A stretch of 64,000 nt of DNA from Empedobacter sp036647415 (GCF_036647415.1 NZ_JAVXKG010000001.1:138289-202288); one strand, 5' to 3'. Counted from the stretch's first letter, positions 1 to 9,584 are shown. Made by a program: numbers and translations. Notes: generated by a model not told the origin, from the letters alone.

Positions 1-144
1 AAAAATGGAAAAAATACAGGTTTCATCGGAAAAGTTAATTTTAATGAAATTCCTAAAGGAGATTTTAAAATCTATATTCAATTGAAAAATTTAGACACAA
101 AACAAGTATCATACATCGATACAGGAAAAACTTTTGCTAATTAG
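1..144 (+). CDS. C-terminal end of an unidentified protein (5'-truncated by the window)
   Basis: One frame is open from the first base to a TAG at 142-144, giving 47 residues that end in Asp-Thr-Gly-Lys-Thr-Phe-Ala-Asn. The fragment is polar, with alternating hydrophobic residues compatible with a beta-sandwich end, but no family can be recognised. It stops 14 bases before the O-antigen ligase-like gene on the same strand, so the two are probably co-transcribed. Its start lies outside the window. Confidence 0.55.
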   Translation, partial: KNGKNTGFIGKVNFNEIPKGDFKIYIQLKNLDTKQVSYIDTGKTFAN

Positions 145-158
145 GAATAAGAATTAAG

Positions 159-1424
159 ATGATCTCAACTTTTAAAAATATAACCTTTTCATACAATGAT
201 GAATCAAAAACTGATTTCTCATTAGCTTTATTATTAGCATCACTTCCGCTACCTTTTGCATTTATCAATATAACTTTTGGGCTTTTTGTTTTAAGTGTTA
301 TTCTTGATTATAAGAGATTAAAATTTCAATTTAATTCTAGTCTAATTTTACCCATATTATTTTATTTACTTTGTGCATTATCATTGTTATGGAGTATAAA
401 TCCACATGATACAAGTAAATATTTATCTAAAGGATTATTTTTTATAGCTCTTCCATTATTGTTCTTATTTATTCCTAAAATCACAAAAGAAAGAAGGACT
501 AAAATATTTAATAATTATAGCTATTTAATGGTTATCGCAACTATTTTCTATCTATTTAGAGCTTTTTTTAGATATTTAAAAACAGGTGATACAGATTATT
601 TTTTTTATCATTCTTTGGTAACTTTAGATGTAAATGCTATTTATGTTTCGCTATTTATAGCCTTTGCTTTTATTAATTTATTTGTCAAGAAAAGTAAAAA
701 TTGGATCGATTTTATATGTATTCCCTTGTTGTTTGGCTTTTTAGTTTTATTATCATCTAAAAACGTCATTATCATAACACTGTTAGGTGTTTTTATTAGC
801 TTTATTTTTCAACGTGGACTATTTACGAAAAGAAATACTGTGATCGTATTAATTGGTTTTGGCTTGTTATTAATCCCTTTAAGTTCTAAAATAAAAGAAC
901 GTTTTGATCTCGAATTTCAAAATACAACCGAGAATGTTAAATTAGAAAATAATATCATCAATGTTTCTTTAAAAAACGCATGGGAACAAAAATCCTTTGG
1001 ACATGAATATTATTTTAACGGAACAGCCTTTAGATTGTATCAAATACGCATTTTCAAAGAGTTTTTAGAAGAGGATCATATCTTTTTTACAGGATATGGA
1101 GCAAGTGCTGAACAGTCTAAAATAAAGGCAAAACAATTGCATTATGAGTTGTATGATTATTATGGAGACTTAAACTTCCACAATCAATATATTCAATCCT
1201 TTTCAGGTGTAGGAATATTTGGCTTTTTATTGACTGTTGCAATGGTTATCACTAATTGGATAAAAAGTATCAAAACTAAAGACTTTATTTTCTTTTTTTA
1301 TACCCTTTTAACAACCTCAATTATGTTTACGGAATCTTTATTTCAACGACAAAGAGGAATTGTATTTTTTATTCTTTTGTACTGTATTTTTCATCATACA
1401 TATACTAAAAAAGTCACTCCATAA
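159..1424 (+). CDS. O-antigen ligase / Wzy-type polysaccharide polymerase family membrane protein
   Basis: The 421-residue protein is almost entirely hydrophobic, with roughly ten or more predicted membrane helices. One large hydrophilic stretch at about residues 250-340 is the place where the long periplasmic loop of the WaaL/Wzy superfamily lies. Such enzymes join or polymerise undecaprenyl-linked glycans on the outer face of the inner membrane. The ATG at 159 follows the previous stop by 14 bases. The converging WcaJ-like gene next door supports a surface-glycan role. Ligase and polymerase cannot be told apart from sequence alone, and this family is very divergent. Confidence 0.7.
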   Translation: MISTFKNITFSYNDESKTDFSLALLLASLPLPFAFINITFGLFVLSVILDYKRLKFQFNSSLILPILFYLLCALSLLWSINPHDTSKYLSKGLFFIALPLLFLFIPKITKERRTKIFNNYSYLMVIATIFYLFRAFFRYLKTGDTDYFFYHSLVTLDVNAIYVSLFIAFAFINLFVKKSKNWIDFICIPLLFGFLVLLSSKNVIIITLLGVFISFIFQRGLFTKRNTVIVLIGFGLLLIPLSSKIKERFDLEFQNTTENVKLENNIINVSLKNAWEQKSFGHEYYFNGTAFRLYQIRIFKEFLEEDHIFFTGYGASAEQSKIKAKQLHYELYDYYGDLNFHNQYIQSFSGVGIFGFLLTVAMVITNWIKSIKTKDFIFFFYTLLTTSIMFTESLFQRQRGIVFFILLYCIFHHTYTKKVTP

Positions 1425-1437
1425 AGAGTGACTTTTT
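1408..1437. terminator. Bidirectional hairpin terminator
   Basis: A 12-bp perfect stem (1408-1419 with 1426-1437) surrounds a 6-base loop and has A and T runs at its ends. It overlaps the stop codon of the plus-strand ligase gene and lies just past the end of the convergent glycosyltransferase gene, so it can serve both. Confidence 0.8.
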
Positions 1438-1442
1438 CTATT

Positions 1443-2870
1443 TTATATTGCATTATCATCGCCCTTTAAGACTAACATTACAGTGAGATAAACAATTTGA
1501 ATATCTAATAAATAGGACCAATTCCTAACATAATATACATCTGTTCGAATTCTTTTTTCCATATCTTCATCCGAATCAATAGCTCCTCTATATCCTTTTA
1601 CTTGTGAAAGTCCTGTAATACCTGGTTTTACGTAATGCCTTAAATTATATCGATTAATTATATCTCTATAATGTTGATCCTGAGAAATCATATGCGGACG
1701 TGGTCCTACAATAGACATTTCTCCTTTTAAGACGTTTATAAATTGTGGTAGCTCATCAAAACTTGTTTTTCGTAAAAACTTACCAATTTTTGTTACCCGA
1801 GGATCATTACGCTCTGTTGCTTTGATAGAATTATATTTAGACTCCACCATTGTTCTAAACTTATAACAATCAAACTCTTCCCCATTCAATCCATTCCTTT
1901 TTTGAATAAATAAAATAGGTCCTTTTGAGTCTAAATAAATTAATAAAGCGATAATTGGGTAAAGCCAACTCAATAAAAATACACAAACCAAAGAAGAGAA
2001 AACTATATCAAATATATTTTTAATTAATTGATTAAATTTTAAATCTAATGGAAATCTTTTTACCTCAAGAATAGGTAATGTATCAATATAAACAACTTTT
2101 AGCTCTGTAATACCATTATAAATTGAATCTGGTATATAAGAAATGGTAATCATGTTAATCTCACATAAACTTTCTATTTTATTAATTAACATCTTATTCA
2201 TTTCTCCTTTCTGAGAGATAAATACTTTTTTTATCTTATTATTCTGTATAAAATCTCTAAAATCAATACCATTAATTAATAAAATAGTGTCCGAAAAATG
2301 AATATTTTCATTTTCTATTTTCTCAAAAAAATTTATTCCTAAATCTCTTCTTTCTTTTAAAATATTAATAAATCTATTTGTATTATCATTTTTATCTACA
2401 ACTAAAACATTTGATAGATTATAACCTTTCAGGTGCTGCTTTCTGTAATAAATAAAAATTAGTAGACGAGAAATTATCCCTATAACAAAAAGACTAAAAA
2501 TATATGCAATTCCTAATTTTGGAGAAAATAAATCTGATGTTTTTAAACCTGAAATTGCAAAAACAATAATTGAAAAATATAAAATTTGATAAATCAATTT
2601 TTTCAAAATATCTACAAATTTTATTCGTCTTTGAACAACATATAAAGACACATTTTTTGCTATCAAAAACCAAATAATTAAAAACAACAAAAGTGCCTTA
2701 TAATGTGATTTGAAAAGCTCAAAATAAGTCGGTATTCTTTCTAAAGGATAATCTTCTGTCCAAAAGTATTGGTATTGTAATTTTAAATAAATTAAAAATA
2801 ATATAATCAAAAACAGTATGTCAATAAACTCTTGTAGGAAGTATAATTTTATCGGTTTTTTTTGTTGCAT
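1443..2870 (-). CDS. Undecaprenyl-phosphate sugar-phosphate transferase (WcaJ/WbaP-type initiating glycosyltransferase)
   Basis: It transfers a sugar-1-phosphate to undecaprenyl phosphate, starting a polysaccharide repeat unit on the cytoplasmic face of the inner membrane. The 475-residue protein has four N-terminal membrane helices (about 12-140), a soluble linker domain, and a bacterial sugar-transferase domain from about 285. That domain begins with a long hydrophobic segment and carries KFRTM (337-341), the catalytic Asp-Glu of SFDELP (372-373) and SIVGPRP (386-392). This order is that of the polyisoprenyl-phosphate hexose-1-phosphate transferases with full N-terminal membrane domain. The sugar donor cannot be read from the sequence. 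It lies 32 bases after a lipoprotein gene on the same strand. Confidence 0.88.
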   Translation of the reverse strand: MQQKKPIKLYFLQEFIDILFLIILFLIYLKLQYQYFWTEDYPLERIPTYFELFKSHYKALLLFLIIWFLIAKNVSLYVVQRRIKFVDILKKLIYQILYFSIIVFAISGLKTSDLFSPKLGIAYIFSLFVIGIISRLLIFIYYRKQHLKGYNLSNVLVVDKNDNTNRFINILKERRDLGINFFEKIENENIHFSDTILLINGIDFRDFIQNNKIKKVFISQKGEMNKMLINKIESLCEINMITISYIPDSIYNGITELKVVYIDTLPILEVKRFPLDLKFNQLIKNIFDIVFSSLVCVFLLSWLYPIIALLIYLDSKGPILFIQKRNGLNGEEFDCYKFRTMVESKYNSIKATERNDPRVTKIGKFLRKTSFDELPQFINVLKGEMSIVGPRPHMISQDQHYRDIINRYNLRHYVKPGITGLSQVKGYRGAIDSDEDMEKRIRTDVYYVRNWSYLLDIQIVYLTVMLVLKGDDNAI

Positions 2871-2902
2871 TTCATCAATTAAAAAAAAGAAAAAAAATGT
2901 AA

Positions 2903-3466
2903 TTATTTTTCCTTCGTTTCACTATAAATTTTATTCAAACCTTTCTTTAATTCTGCTGTACTAATTGCAAAAGGATCATAAACACCATCTGAATTAATAT
3001 TAAAATCAATTGTTAATTTAGTAACATTATATGTTGTCCCTTGCCCATTAACAAAAAATTTACCATAAAAATCTGTATTACTAGCAACTAACTTATTTTC
3101 TTTATATAAAAATTCAACATTTTTAATAGATATAAATTTCTGATCTGCATTTACTCCATAATCAAGTCTCAAATTTTGTGGTTTACTATCAGCAGGTAAT
3201 TCAAAAACTACTTTCTGAATCACAGATTGTCCAAATACTGGAATTTTAATAGATTTTTCCTCTGCAAATTTATCATCATTACTATAAAAAAGTTGATATG
3301 TATCATTTGTAGGAAAAACTCCTTCTAAAGTTACAACCAATCCTTTTGAAATTGAATCCTCACTTGTAGAATTTTCTGTTTCACTACCTCTACCTTTTTT
3401 AGTGTTGCAAGAACCAATCATTGTAATTGTTCCCAATAAAAATGCTCCTAATAATAAATTTTTCAT
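2903..3466 (-). CDS. Uncharacterised lipoprotein
   Basis: I chose the ATG at 3466 over the upstream one at 3499 because it gives a clean lipoprotein signal: Met-Lys-Asn, a hydrophobic core, then Ile-Gly-Ser-Cys as the lipobox, followed by a Ser/Glu/Thr-rich linker. The mature part (about 165 residues) looks like a small beta-rich domain. No family was recognised. The downstream same-strand gene encodes the initiating glycosyltransferase, so a link to surface glycan production is possible but unproven. It would be anchored in a membrane, probably the outer one. Confidence 0.7.
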   Translation of the reverse strand: MKNLLLGAFLLGTITMIGSCNTKKGRGSETENSTSEDSISKGLVVTLEGVFPTNDTYQLFYSNDDKFAEEKSIKIPVFGQSVIQKVVFELPADSKPQNLRLDYGVNADQKFISIKNVEFLYKENKLVASNTDFYGKFFVNGQGTTYNVTKLTIDFNINSDGVYDPFAISTAELKKGLNKIYSETKEK

Positions 3467-3574
3467 AATAAGCCTTAAAATTAATATCTTTAATCTCAAT
3501 ACAACGCTTTTTTTACAATTTTCTTATAAAAACTTCTTATAATATTTTTTACTTTTCTCAACTAATTTATTCCG

Positions 3575-3582
3575 TAAATTTG
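3575..3582 (+). promoter_or_regulatory. Bacteroidota -7 element for tdk
   Basis: TAAATTTG matches the Bacteroidota consensus TAnnTTTG exactly and lies 31 bases before the tdk ATG. No convincing -33 TTTG was found at the usual distance. Confidence 0.55.
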
Positions 3583-3613
3583 TTCACACATATTAAACTA
3601 AATTATTTGAATT

Positions 3614-4210
3614 ATGTTCCTCGAAAATACCTTTAACTATCATCATAAAAGTGGATGGATCGAAGTCATCTGTGGCTCAATGTTTTCTGGTAAAACTGAA
3701 GAACTTATACGCCGCCTAAAACGTGCCGAATTTGCAAAGCAACGTGTAGAAATTTTCAAACCAACAGTAGACACACGTTATGCCGATCGTGAAGTCGTTT
3801 CGCACAACCAAAATTCTATCAACTCCACTCCAGTAGAGTATTCTTCTGCTATTTTATTATTGGCAGATGATTGCGATGTTGTCGGAATTGATGAAGCACA
3901 ATTTTTTGACGAAGGAATTGTAGATGTTGTCAACGAATTAGCCAATCAAGGGAAACGAGTAATTGTTGCGGGCTTAGATATGGATTTTAAAGGTCGACCA
4001 TTCGGACCAATGCCCAATCTTTTAGCAACCGCAGAATACATCACAAAAGTGCATGCAATTTGCGTGCGTACAGGAAATTTGGCAAACTATTCGCACAGAA
4101 AAATTGCCAGCGAACGCCTTGTAGAACTTGGTGAAGTTTTAGAATACGAACCATTAAGTCGTGCAGTATTCTGGGAAGAATTAAACAAACAAAAAGTTGA
4201 AAAGCTATAA
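3614..4210 (+). CDS. tdk: Thymidine kinase (type II)
   Basis: It phosphorylates thymidine to dTMP in the nucleotide salvage pathway. The 198-residue protein has the P-loop GSMFSGKT at residues 21-28, the IDEAQF motif at 92-97 containing the catalytic Glu94, and a C-terminal lasso region ending in a Tyr-Ser-His-Arg stretch. The family's usual zinc-binding CxxC in the lasso is not present: only one Cys remains, in ICVRTG. The start is the only good ATG, placed just before the conserved WIEVICGSMFSGKT block. It overlaps the next gene by 14 bases, so both are translated from one mRNA. Confidence 0.95.
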   Translation: MFLENTFNYHHKSGWIEVICGSMFSGKTEELIRRLKRAEFAKQRVEIFKPTVDTRYADREVVSHNQNSINSTPVEYSSAILLLADDCDVVGIDEAQFFDEGIVDVVNELANQGKRVIVAGLDMDFKGRPFGPMPNLLATAEYITKVHAICVRTGNLANYSHRKIASERLVELGEVLEYEPLSRAVFWEELNKQKVEKL

Positions 4211-6662
4211 TCTTAATCAAATATCAAGTATCATTAATGGTACTTTGATAGGAAATAATCATGAAATTGTGAATCAAATTTTCTTTGATTCTCGAATGAT
4301 TATTAATCCTATTCACGGAATTTTCTTTGCTTTTCATGGCAATCAAAAAGACGGGCATCTATATTTACAAGATGCTTATCAAAAAGGAATCAGGAATTTT
4401 GTTGTAGAAAAAAAAGTAGAAAATTTACCCGATGCCAATTTTATTGAAGTTCAAAATCCGTTGAATGCTTTACAAGTTTGGGCAAAATATCACCGCAAAC
4501 AATTCTCTTTTCCCGTTATTGGAATTACAGGTTCTAACGGAAAAACAATTGTGAAAGAATGGTTGAACCAATTGTTATGGAAAAAATTTTCCATCGTTCG
4601 TAGTCCAAAAAGTTACAATTCGCAATTTGGTGCTGCTCTTTCGGTTTTGCAAATGGAGGAAAAAAATAATTTGGGAATTTTTGAAGCTGGAATTTCTATG
4701 CCAAAAGAAATGCAAAATCTCGAAAAAATTATTCAGCCAACAATTGGTGTGTTGACAAAAATTGGAGATGCGCATTTAGAAAATTTCGAAAATCAAGAAG
4801 AATTAATTTTAGAAAAATTGAAATTATTTTCTCATGTAGATAAATTAGTTTTCAATATCGAAAATGAAAAAGTTCTTCAAGCTATTCTTGAAAATGAACA
4901 TTTGGCAAAAATTGATAAATATACTTATGGTTATTCTGATTTTGCAACTGTACAAATCAAGCAAATTCTAAGTAATCAGAACAATACACAAATTTCTATT
5001 TTACATAATCAAGAAGAATTCACTTATTCGATTCCTTTTATTGATGATGCTTCGATCAAAAATAGTTTAATTTGTTTAACAACTTTAATTAGTTTAAATA
5101 TTGATTATAAGAAACTTAAAAATGAATTTAGCCAGCTTTTACCAATCGAAATGCGTTTGGAAATAAAAGAAGCTATTAACAATTCTATTTTAATTAATGA
5201 TACCTTCAATTCTGACCTAAATTCCTTAAAAATTGGTCTTAATGTACTCAATCAACAACCACGCGATAAAAAATCGTTGGTTTTGACAGATATTTTACAA
5301 AGTAATCTTACAGATGAAGAATTGTATCAACAAACTTCGGATTTGGTAAATTCTTATCATTTTAATGAAATCGTTTTGATTGGAGAAAAAATTTCTCAGT
5401 TCAAACATCTTTTTCAATCGTATGTTCGTTCGTTCAATTCTACCGAAGAATTTTTACAACAGTTCAAACATCAAAATGTCGACCACGAAGCTATTTTATT
5501 AAAAGGTTCGCGTCCATTCAAATTAGAAAAAATCTCGAATGAATTAGAAACGCGTTCTAACGATTCTGTTCTCGAAATTAATTTGCAACATCTCATCGAA
5601 AATATAAATGTCTATCGTTCTTTGCTAAAACCTACCACAAAATTGATGTGTATGGTAAAGGCAAATAGCTATGGTACGGGAAGTGTGGAAGTGGCAAATA
5701 CGTTGCAAAATAACGGTGTTGATTTTCTTGGTGTTGCTATTGCAGATGAAGGAAAAGAGTTGCGAGAAGCCGGAATTACAGTTCCTATTATTGTGATGAA
5801 TCCGGAACAAAGTAGTTATTCTACTGTGATTGATTATCAATTAGATCCTGAGATTTATAGTTTGCGTGTCTTGAAACTATTTATTCAGAAATTACAAGAA
5901 AAGCAAATTTCTTCGCCTTATCCAATTCACCTAAAAATGGAATCGGGTATGAATCGTCTTGGTTTTCATGAAGATGATTTTGAAGAATTAATTTCTATTC
6001 TCAAAAATAATTCGCAAGTCTATGTTTGTTCTATTTTCACGCATTTGGCAACAGCAGATATGCCAGAAGAATTGGATTATGTCAATTATCAATTAAATCG
6101 TTTTGATAATAGTTATGATACAATTACAAAAGCATTAGATATAAAGCCTATAAAACATGCGTTAAATTCTCCTGGAATAGAAGCTTATGGCGAGCATCAG
6201 TATGACATGGTTCGGTTAGGGATTGGTATGTATGGCTATTCTGAACATACAGATTTTATGCAAAAATATTTGAAACCTGTTGTTCGATTCAAAACTGTAA
6301 TTTCTCAAATTTCTGAATTAAAAAAAGGAGAAACTGTAAGTTATGGTCGTCGATTTACTGCCGAGCGTACAACAAAAATAGCGACTTTACCAGTGGGTTA
6401 CGCAGACGGTATTCGCCGAACATTGGGCTACGGAAAAGGAAAAGTTGGTATCAACGGAAAATTAGCAACCATAACTGGAACTATTTGCATGGATATGATG
6501 ATGGTAGATGTTACTGATATTTCGTGTAAAGAAGGCGATGAAGTAACAATTTTTGGTAATTCGCCAACATTGGTAGATGTTACCAAATGGTTAGAAACTA
6601 TTCCTTATGAAGTGTTGACTTCCGTTTCGCAACGAATAAAACGTGTTTATTACAAAGAATAA
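4197..6662 (+). CDS. Bifunctional UDP-MurNAc-tripeptide:D-Ala-D-Ala ligase / alanine racemase fusion
   Basis: This 821-residue fusion couples MurF, which adds D-Ala-D-Ala to the UDP-MurNAc-tripeptide, to alanine racemase, which makes D-alanine. The MurF half covers about 1-445, with the ATP-binding GITGSNGKT at 109-117. The Alr half starts near 460, with the PLP lysine at Lys488 in MVKANSYG and the second catalytic region around VSYGRRF and PVGYADG. The start is a TTG inside the end of tdk; no in-frame ATG lies near enough to give a full MurF N-terminus. Such fusions are typical of Bacteroidota, where a separate MurF often exists too, so the in vivo activity of the MurF half is uncertain. Confidence 0.93.
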   Translation: MKSYNLNQISSIINGTLIGNNHEIVNQIFFDSRMIINPIHGIFFAFHGNQKDGHLYLQDAYQKGIRNFVVEKKVENLPDANFIEVQNPLNALQVWAKYHRKQFSFPVIGITGSNGKTIVKEWLNQLLWKKFSIVRSPKSYNSQFGAALSVLQMEEKNNLGIFEAGISMPKEMQNLEKIIQPTIGVLTKIGDAHLENFENQEELILEKLKLFSHVDKLVFNIENEKVLQAILENEHLAKIDKYTYGYSDFATVQIKQILSNQNNTQISILHNQEEFTYSIPFIDDASIKNSLICLTTLISLNIDYKKLKNEFSQLLPIEMRLEIKEAINNSILINDTFNSDLNSLKIGLNVLNQQPRDKKSLVLTDILQSNLTDEELYQQTSDLVNSYHFNEIVLIGEKISQFKHLFQSYVRSFNSTEEFLQQFKHQNVDHEAILLKGSRPFKLEKISNELETRSNDSVLEINLQHLIENINVYRSLLKPTTKLMCMVKANSYGTGSVEVANTLQNNGVDFLGVAIADEGKELREAGITVPIIVMNPEQSSYSTVIDYQLDPEIYSLRVLKLFIQKLQEKQISSPYPIHLKMESGMNRLGFHEDDFEELISILKNNSQVYVCSIFTHLATADMPEELDYVNYQLNRFDNSYDTITKALDIKPIKHALNSPGIEAYGEHQYDMVRLGIGMYGYSEHTDFMQKYLKPVVRFKTVISQISELKKGETVSYGRRFTAERTTKIATLPVGYADGIRRTLGYGKGKVGINGKLATITGTICMDMMMVDVTDISCKEGDEVTIFGNSPTLVDVTKWLETIPYEVLTSVSQRIKRVYYKE

Positions 6663-6670
6663 TATATGGA

Positions 6671-6699
6671 AAGAGTTACTGAAAAGTAGCTCTTTTTTT
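6671..6699 (+). terminator. Intrinsic terminator after murF-alr
   Basis: A 10-bp stem with one G-T pair (6671-6680 with 6685-6694), a GAAA loop and a run of seven T residues lies directly after the stop codon of the fusion gene. Confidence 0.8.
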
Positions 6700-6712
6700 G
6701 TACCTTAATCTG

Positions 6713-6907
6713 ATGAAATTTTTATTGTATTTGTTTCTAATCATCTCATTAGTTCCTGTTATATTTTTAGGAATCATTTATGCCTCTACATTTATTTCAT
6801 CAATATTTGGAACAGAGCCTTTGGGAAGTTTTATTATTTTAATTTTAATAATTGTTCTTTTAGTACTTAATTATTCCATCAAAATTCAAAAATTTAAAAA
6901 AAACTAA
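6713..6907 (+). CDS. Small two-helix membrane protein, unknown
   Basis: The ATG at 6713 gives 64 residues with two hydrophobic helices (about 2-25 and 39-58) and a basic C-terminus, which suggests a small inner-membrane protein. An upstream TTG at 6698 is in frame but lies inside the T run of the preceding terminator, so it is an unlikely start. No family was recognised. It begins 14 bases after the terminator, so any transcript would have a very short leader or come from read-through. Real expression is uncertain. Confidence 0.45.
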   Translation: MKFLLYLFLIISLVPVIFLGIIYASTFISSIFGTEPLGSFIILILIIVLLVLNYSIKIQKFKKN

Positions 6908-6949
6908 GCCCTAAAATCTTTATCTTTATTCCACAATATAAACCTATTT

Positions 6950-9157
6950 ATGCGCAGTCTTTTTGCTTTTATCGTTTTACTTTCAGCATTTTCATTTGCT
7001 CAACAAACCAAAAATGATTCTACACGTCTCAAAGTTGGTGTTGTTTTGAGTGGTGGTGGCGCAAAAGGCTATGCACATGTTGGTGCTTTGAAGAAGATTG
7101 AAGAAGCAGGAATCAAGATTGATTACATTGGCGGAACAAGTATGGGCGCTATAATTGGTGGTTTATATGCGGCTGGTTATACACCAGATGAGTTAGAGAA
7201 AATTATGCATCAATTGGATATTTCTTCTCTTATAACTCAGAATAAAGATCGTGCAGAAATTCCTTTTTTTGATAAATCGTACAAAGAAAAATACATCTTA
7301 GAATTGCCTTTTGATAACTTCAAATTAACCATTCCGAATGCAATTTCCAAAGGACAAGGACCATTAGATTTATTGACTTATTTATTTCGTCCGGTACATG
7401 ATATTGATGATTTCAACAAACTTCCTACGCCTTTTGTTTGTATCGGAACGAATATTGAAACTGGAGAAGAAAAAGTTTTCCGATCAGGATTTTTACCTCG
7501 AGTTGTTTTGGCTTCGGGTGCTTATCCTACGATGTTAGATCCTGTAGAAATTGATGGAAAGTTATATGTAGATGGCGGTGTTGTAAATAATTTTCCCGTA
7601 AAAGAAGTCAAAGAAATGGGCGCTGATATTATAATTGGAGTCGAGTTGGGAGATGGTTTACAAAATAGAGATGAATTAAATTCTGCCATTGATATTCTAA
7701 GTCAAATTATGACAATGAGTATCGTGAAGAAGACGAATGAGCAGAAAAAAATGGTCGATTTGATGATTAAACCATCTCTAAAAGATTATTCTGTTACAAG
7801 TTTTGATGATGTAGATTCTATTTACCAAAAAGGTGTAGTTGCTGCAGATAAAGTTTTCGATCAATTAAAAGAAATTGCTAAAAAACAAAACGCCTTCAAT
7901 AAATCACGAAACGAAATAAAATTAGATGACTATGTTTTGGTAAAAGATATAAAAGTGGAAGGATTAAAAAGTTTTAATGATAATTATATCGAAGGAAAAT
8001 TAGGAATTAGAACGCCCGAATTGATAAAATACGATGATTTAAAAACAGGAATTAGTCGACTTTATGCTTCTGGAAACTTCAATAATATTACCTATAAAAT
8101 TTCAGAATTAGACGAAAATGAAAACCTTTTGACCTTAAATGTAGAAGAAAATAAAACCAAACAATCCATTCGTTTTGGCTTGCATTATGATGATTTATTC
8201 AAAACAGGATTACTTTTGAACTTTACTTCAAAAAACTTATTTCTTAAAAACTCTATTCTTTCTGCCGATGTTGTCGTAGGAGATTATGCGCGATATAATG
8301 TCAATTTTTTCATCGATAACGGATATTTCCCAAGCATAGGTTTCAATTCATTTTCTCATTATTTTGACAAAGAAATCGATCTTCGAAATATCTATAATGA
8401 AGACATGATTTACAAAAAAGTGAACTTTAATTTTCGAGAATATATTAATCAAATCTATATACAATCTACGCTAAAAGAAAAATATGCAATTGGTATAGGT
8501 TTAGAACATCAATACATTAAAATATTTACAAATAATTTTATTGAAGACAATAACACAGGTTTCCCTTCTAAAACCGAAGGTTTTTATTGGAAAGGTTATG
8601 GATATATAAAAGCCGATAATCGTAACAATGCGAACTATGCGAGAAGTGGTTTAAAATTTGATGCTAGTTTTAAGTATCTTTTTGATTCAAATGTAGATGG
8701 ATTTGAAAACAACTACTTATTAGAAGGAAGTTTAGAAGCAAATTTTCCGTTAAATAATTTCCTAAGTTACAGATTTACTGCTAACTTTGGAACCTTTTTT
8801 AACGATAACGTAACAATGCCTCAAAAGTTTTTCTTAGGAGGATATGTTGAACAAGATTTTCTCAATAATACAAAGTTCTATGGCTTGCCATTTGGTACAG
8901 CAATTGGCAATAATCAGTTGATTTTTGGGTCGTATTTACAAGCCAAAATACTGAAAAACCACTATGCAAGTTTATTTATGAATATTGCTAATTTAGAAAA
9001 CAGATTTGAACAATTGAGTTTAACAGATTACAAATATCTCGGATATGGTATGACATACGGATATGATAGTCCCTTGGGACCAATAAATTTTATCTGGAGT
9101 TATTCACCTTACACAAAAAAAGGATTATTTAATTTAAGTTTAGGTTACTGGTTTTAG
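6950..9157 (+). CDS. Patatin-like phospholipase with POTRA and outer-membrane beta-barrel (PlpD-like)
   Basis: The 735-residue protein starts with a signal peptide ending near residue 17. A patatin domain follows (about 27-290), with the oxyanion motif GGGAKG (35-40), the nucleophile Ser64 in GTSMG, and the catalytic Asp208 in DGG. Then come a POTRA-like domain (about 320-400) and a C-terminal 16-strand-type barrel ending in an aromatic residue (Trp-Phe). This is the layout of PlpD, the type Vd autotransporter, in which the lipase is carried by its own outer-membrane barrel. It likely acts on phospholipids at the outer membrane. It overlaps nothing and precedes ybeY by 4 bases, suggesting an operon. 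Confidence 0.9.
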   Translation: MRSLFAFIVLLSAFSFAQQTKNDSTRLKVGVVLSGGGAKGYAHVGALKKIEEAGIKIDYIGGTSMGAIIGGLYAAGYTPDELEKIMHQLDISSLITQNKDRAEIPFFDKSYKEKYILELPFDNFKLTIPNAISKGQGPLDLLTYLFRPVHDIDDFNKLPTPFVCIGTNIETGEEKVFRSGFLPRVVLASGAYPTMLDPVEIDGKLYVDGGVVNNFPVKEVKEMGADIIIGVELGDGLQNRDELNSAIDILSQIMTMSIVKKTNEQKKMVDLMIKPSLKDYSVTSFDDVDSIYQKGVVAADKVFDQLKEIAKKQNAFNKSRNEIKLDDYVLVKDIKVEGLKSFNDNYIEGKLGIRTPELIKYDDLKTGISRLYASGNFNNITYKISELDENENLLTLNVEENKTKQSIRFGLHYDDLFKTGLLLNFTSKNLFLKNSILSADVVVGDYARYNVNFFIDNGYFPSIGFNSFSHYFDKEIDLRNIYNEDMIYKKVNFNFREYINQIYIQSTLKEKYAIGIGLEHQYIKIFTNNFIEDNNTGFPSKTEGFYWKGYGYIKADNRNNANYARSGLKFDASFKYLFDSNVDGFENNYLLEGSLEANFPLNNFLSYRFTANFGTFFNDNVTMPQKFFLGGYVEQDFLNNTKFYGLPFGTAIGNNQLIFGSYLQAKILKNHYASLFMNIANLENRFEQLSLTDYKYLGYGMTYGYDSPLGPINFIWSYSPYTKKGLFNLSLGYWF

Positions 9158-9161
9158 AACA

Positions 9162-9584
9162 ATGATAGAATTATTTTACGAAACAGAATTTGAGATAAAA
9201 GATGCTCAAATTTGGATAGATTGGATCGTAGAAAGTATGAAGAATGAAGGAAAAACGATAGAAGAATTAAACTATATTTTCTGTGATGATGAATACTTAC
9301 TTCAAATTAATCGTCAATATTTAGATCACGATTATTATACAGATGTTATCGGTTTTGATAATTCTGAAGACGATCAATTAATGGGCGATATTTTTATTAG
9401 TATCGAAAGAATTAAAGACAATTCAACTCAAAATAATGTTTCTTTTGAAAATGAATTAGCGCGTGTTATTATTCATGGAACATTACATTTCGCTGGTTAT
9501 TTAGACAAAGAACCTGAAGAGAAAGAATTAATGACTTCGAAAGAAGATTACTATTTAGGAACATTTAGTTTACTAAATTCATAA
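9162..9584 (+). CDS. ybeY: Endoribonuclease YbeY (rRNA maturation factor)
   Basis: YbeY is a zinc endoribonuclease needed for 16S rRNA 3'-end maturation and ribosome quality control. The 140-residue protein carries the signature HGTLHFAGY at 105-113. His105 and His109 are metal ligands. The position of the third ligand, His in the E. coli HGxLHLxGYDH motif, is Asp115 here. Start and length fit the family. The gene begins 4 bases after the patatin gene and ends at the edge of the first parS palindrome, whose outermost bases overlap its stop codon. Confidence 0.93.
   Translation: MIELFYETEFEIKDAQIWIDWIVESMKNEGKTIEELNYIFCDDEYLLQINRQYLDHDYYTDVIGFDNSEDDQLMGDIFISIERIKDNSTQNNVSFENELARVIIHGTLHFAGYLDKEPEEKELMTSKEDYYLGTFSLLNS

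Noticed and set aside
3467..3499. Longer start for the lipoprotein (ATG at 3499)
   Set aside because: It would put eleven extra residues ahead of a perfect lipoprotein signal peptide, so the internal ATG at 3466 is preferred.
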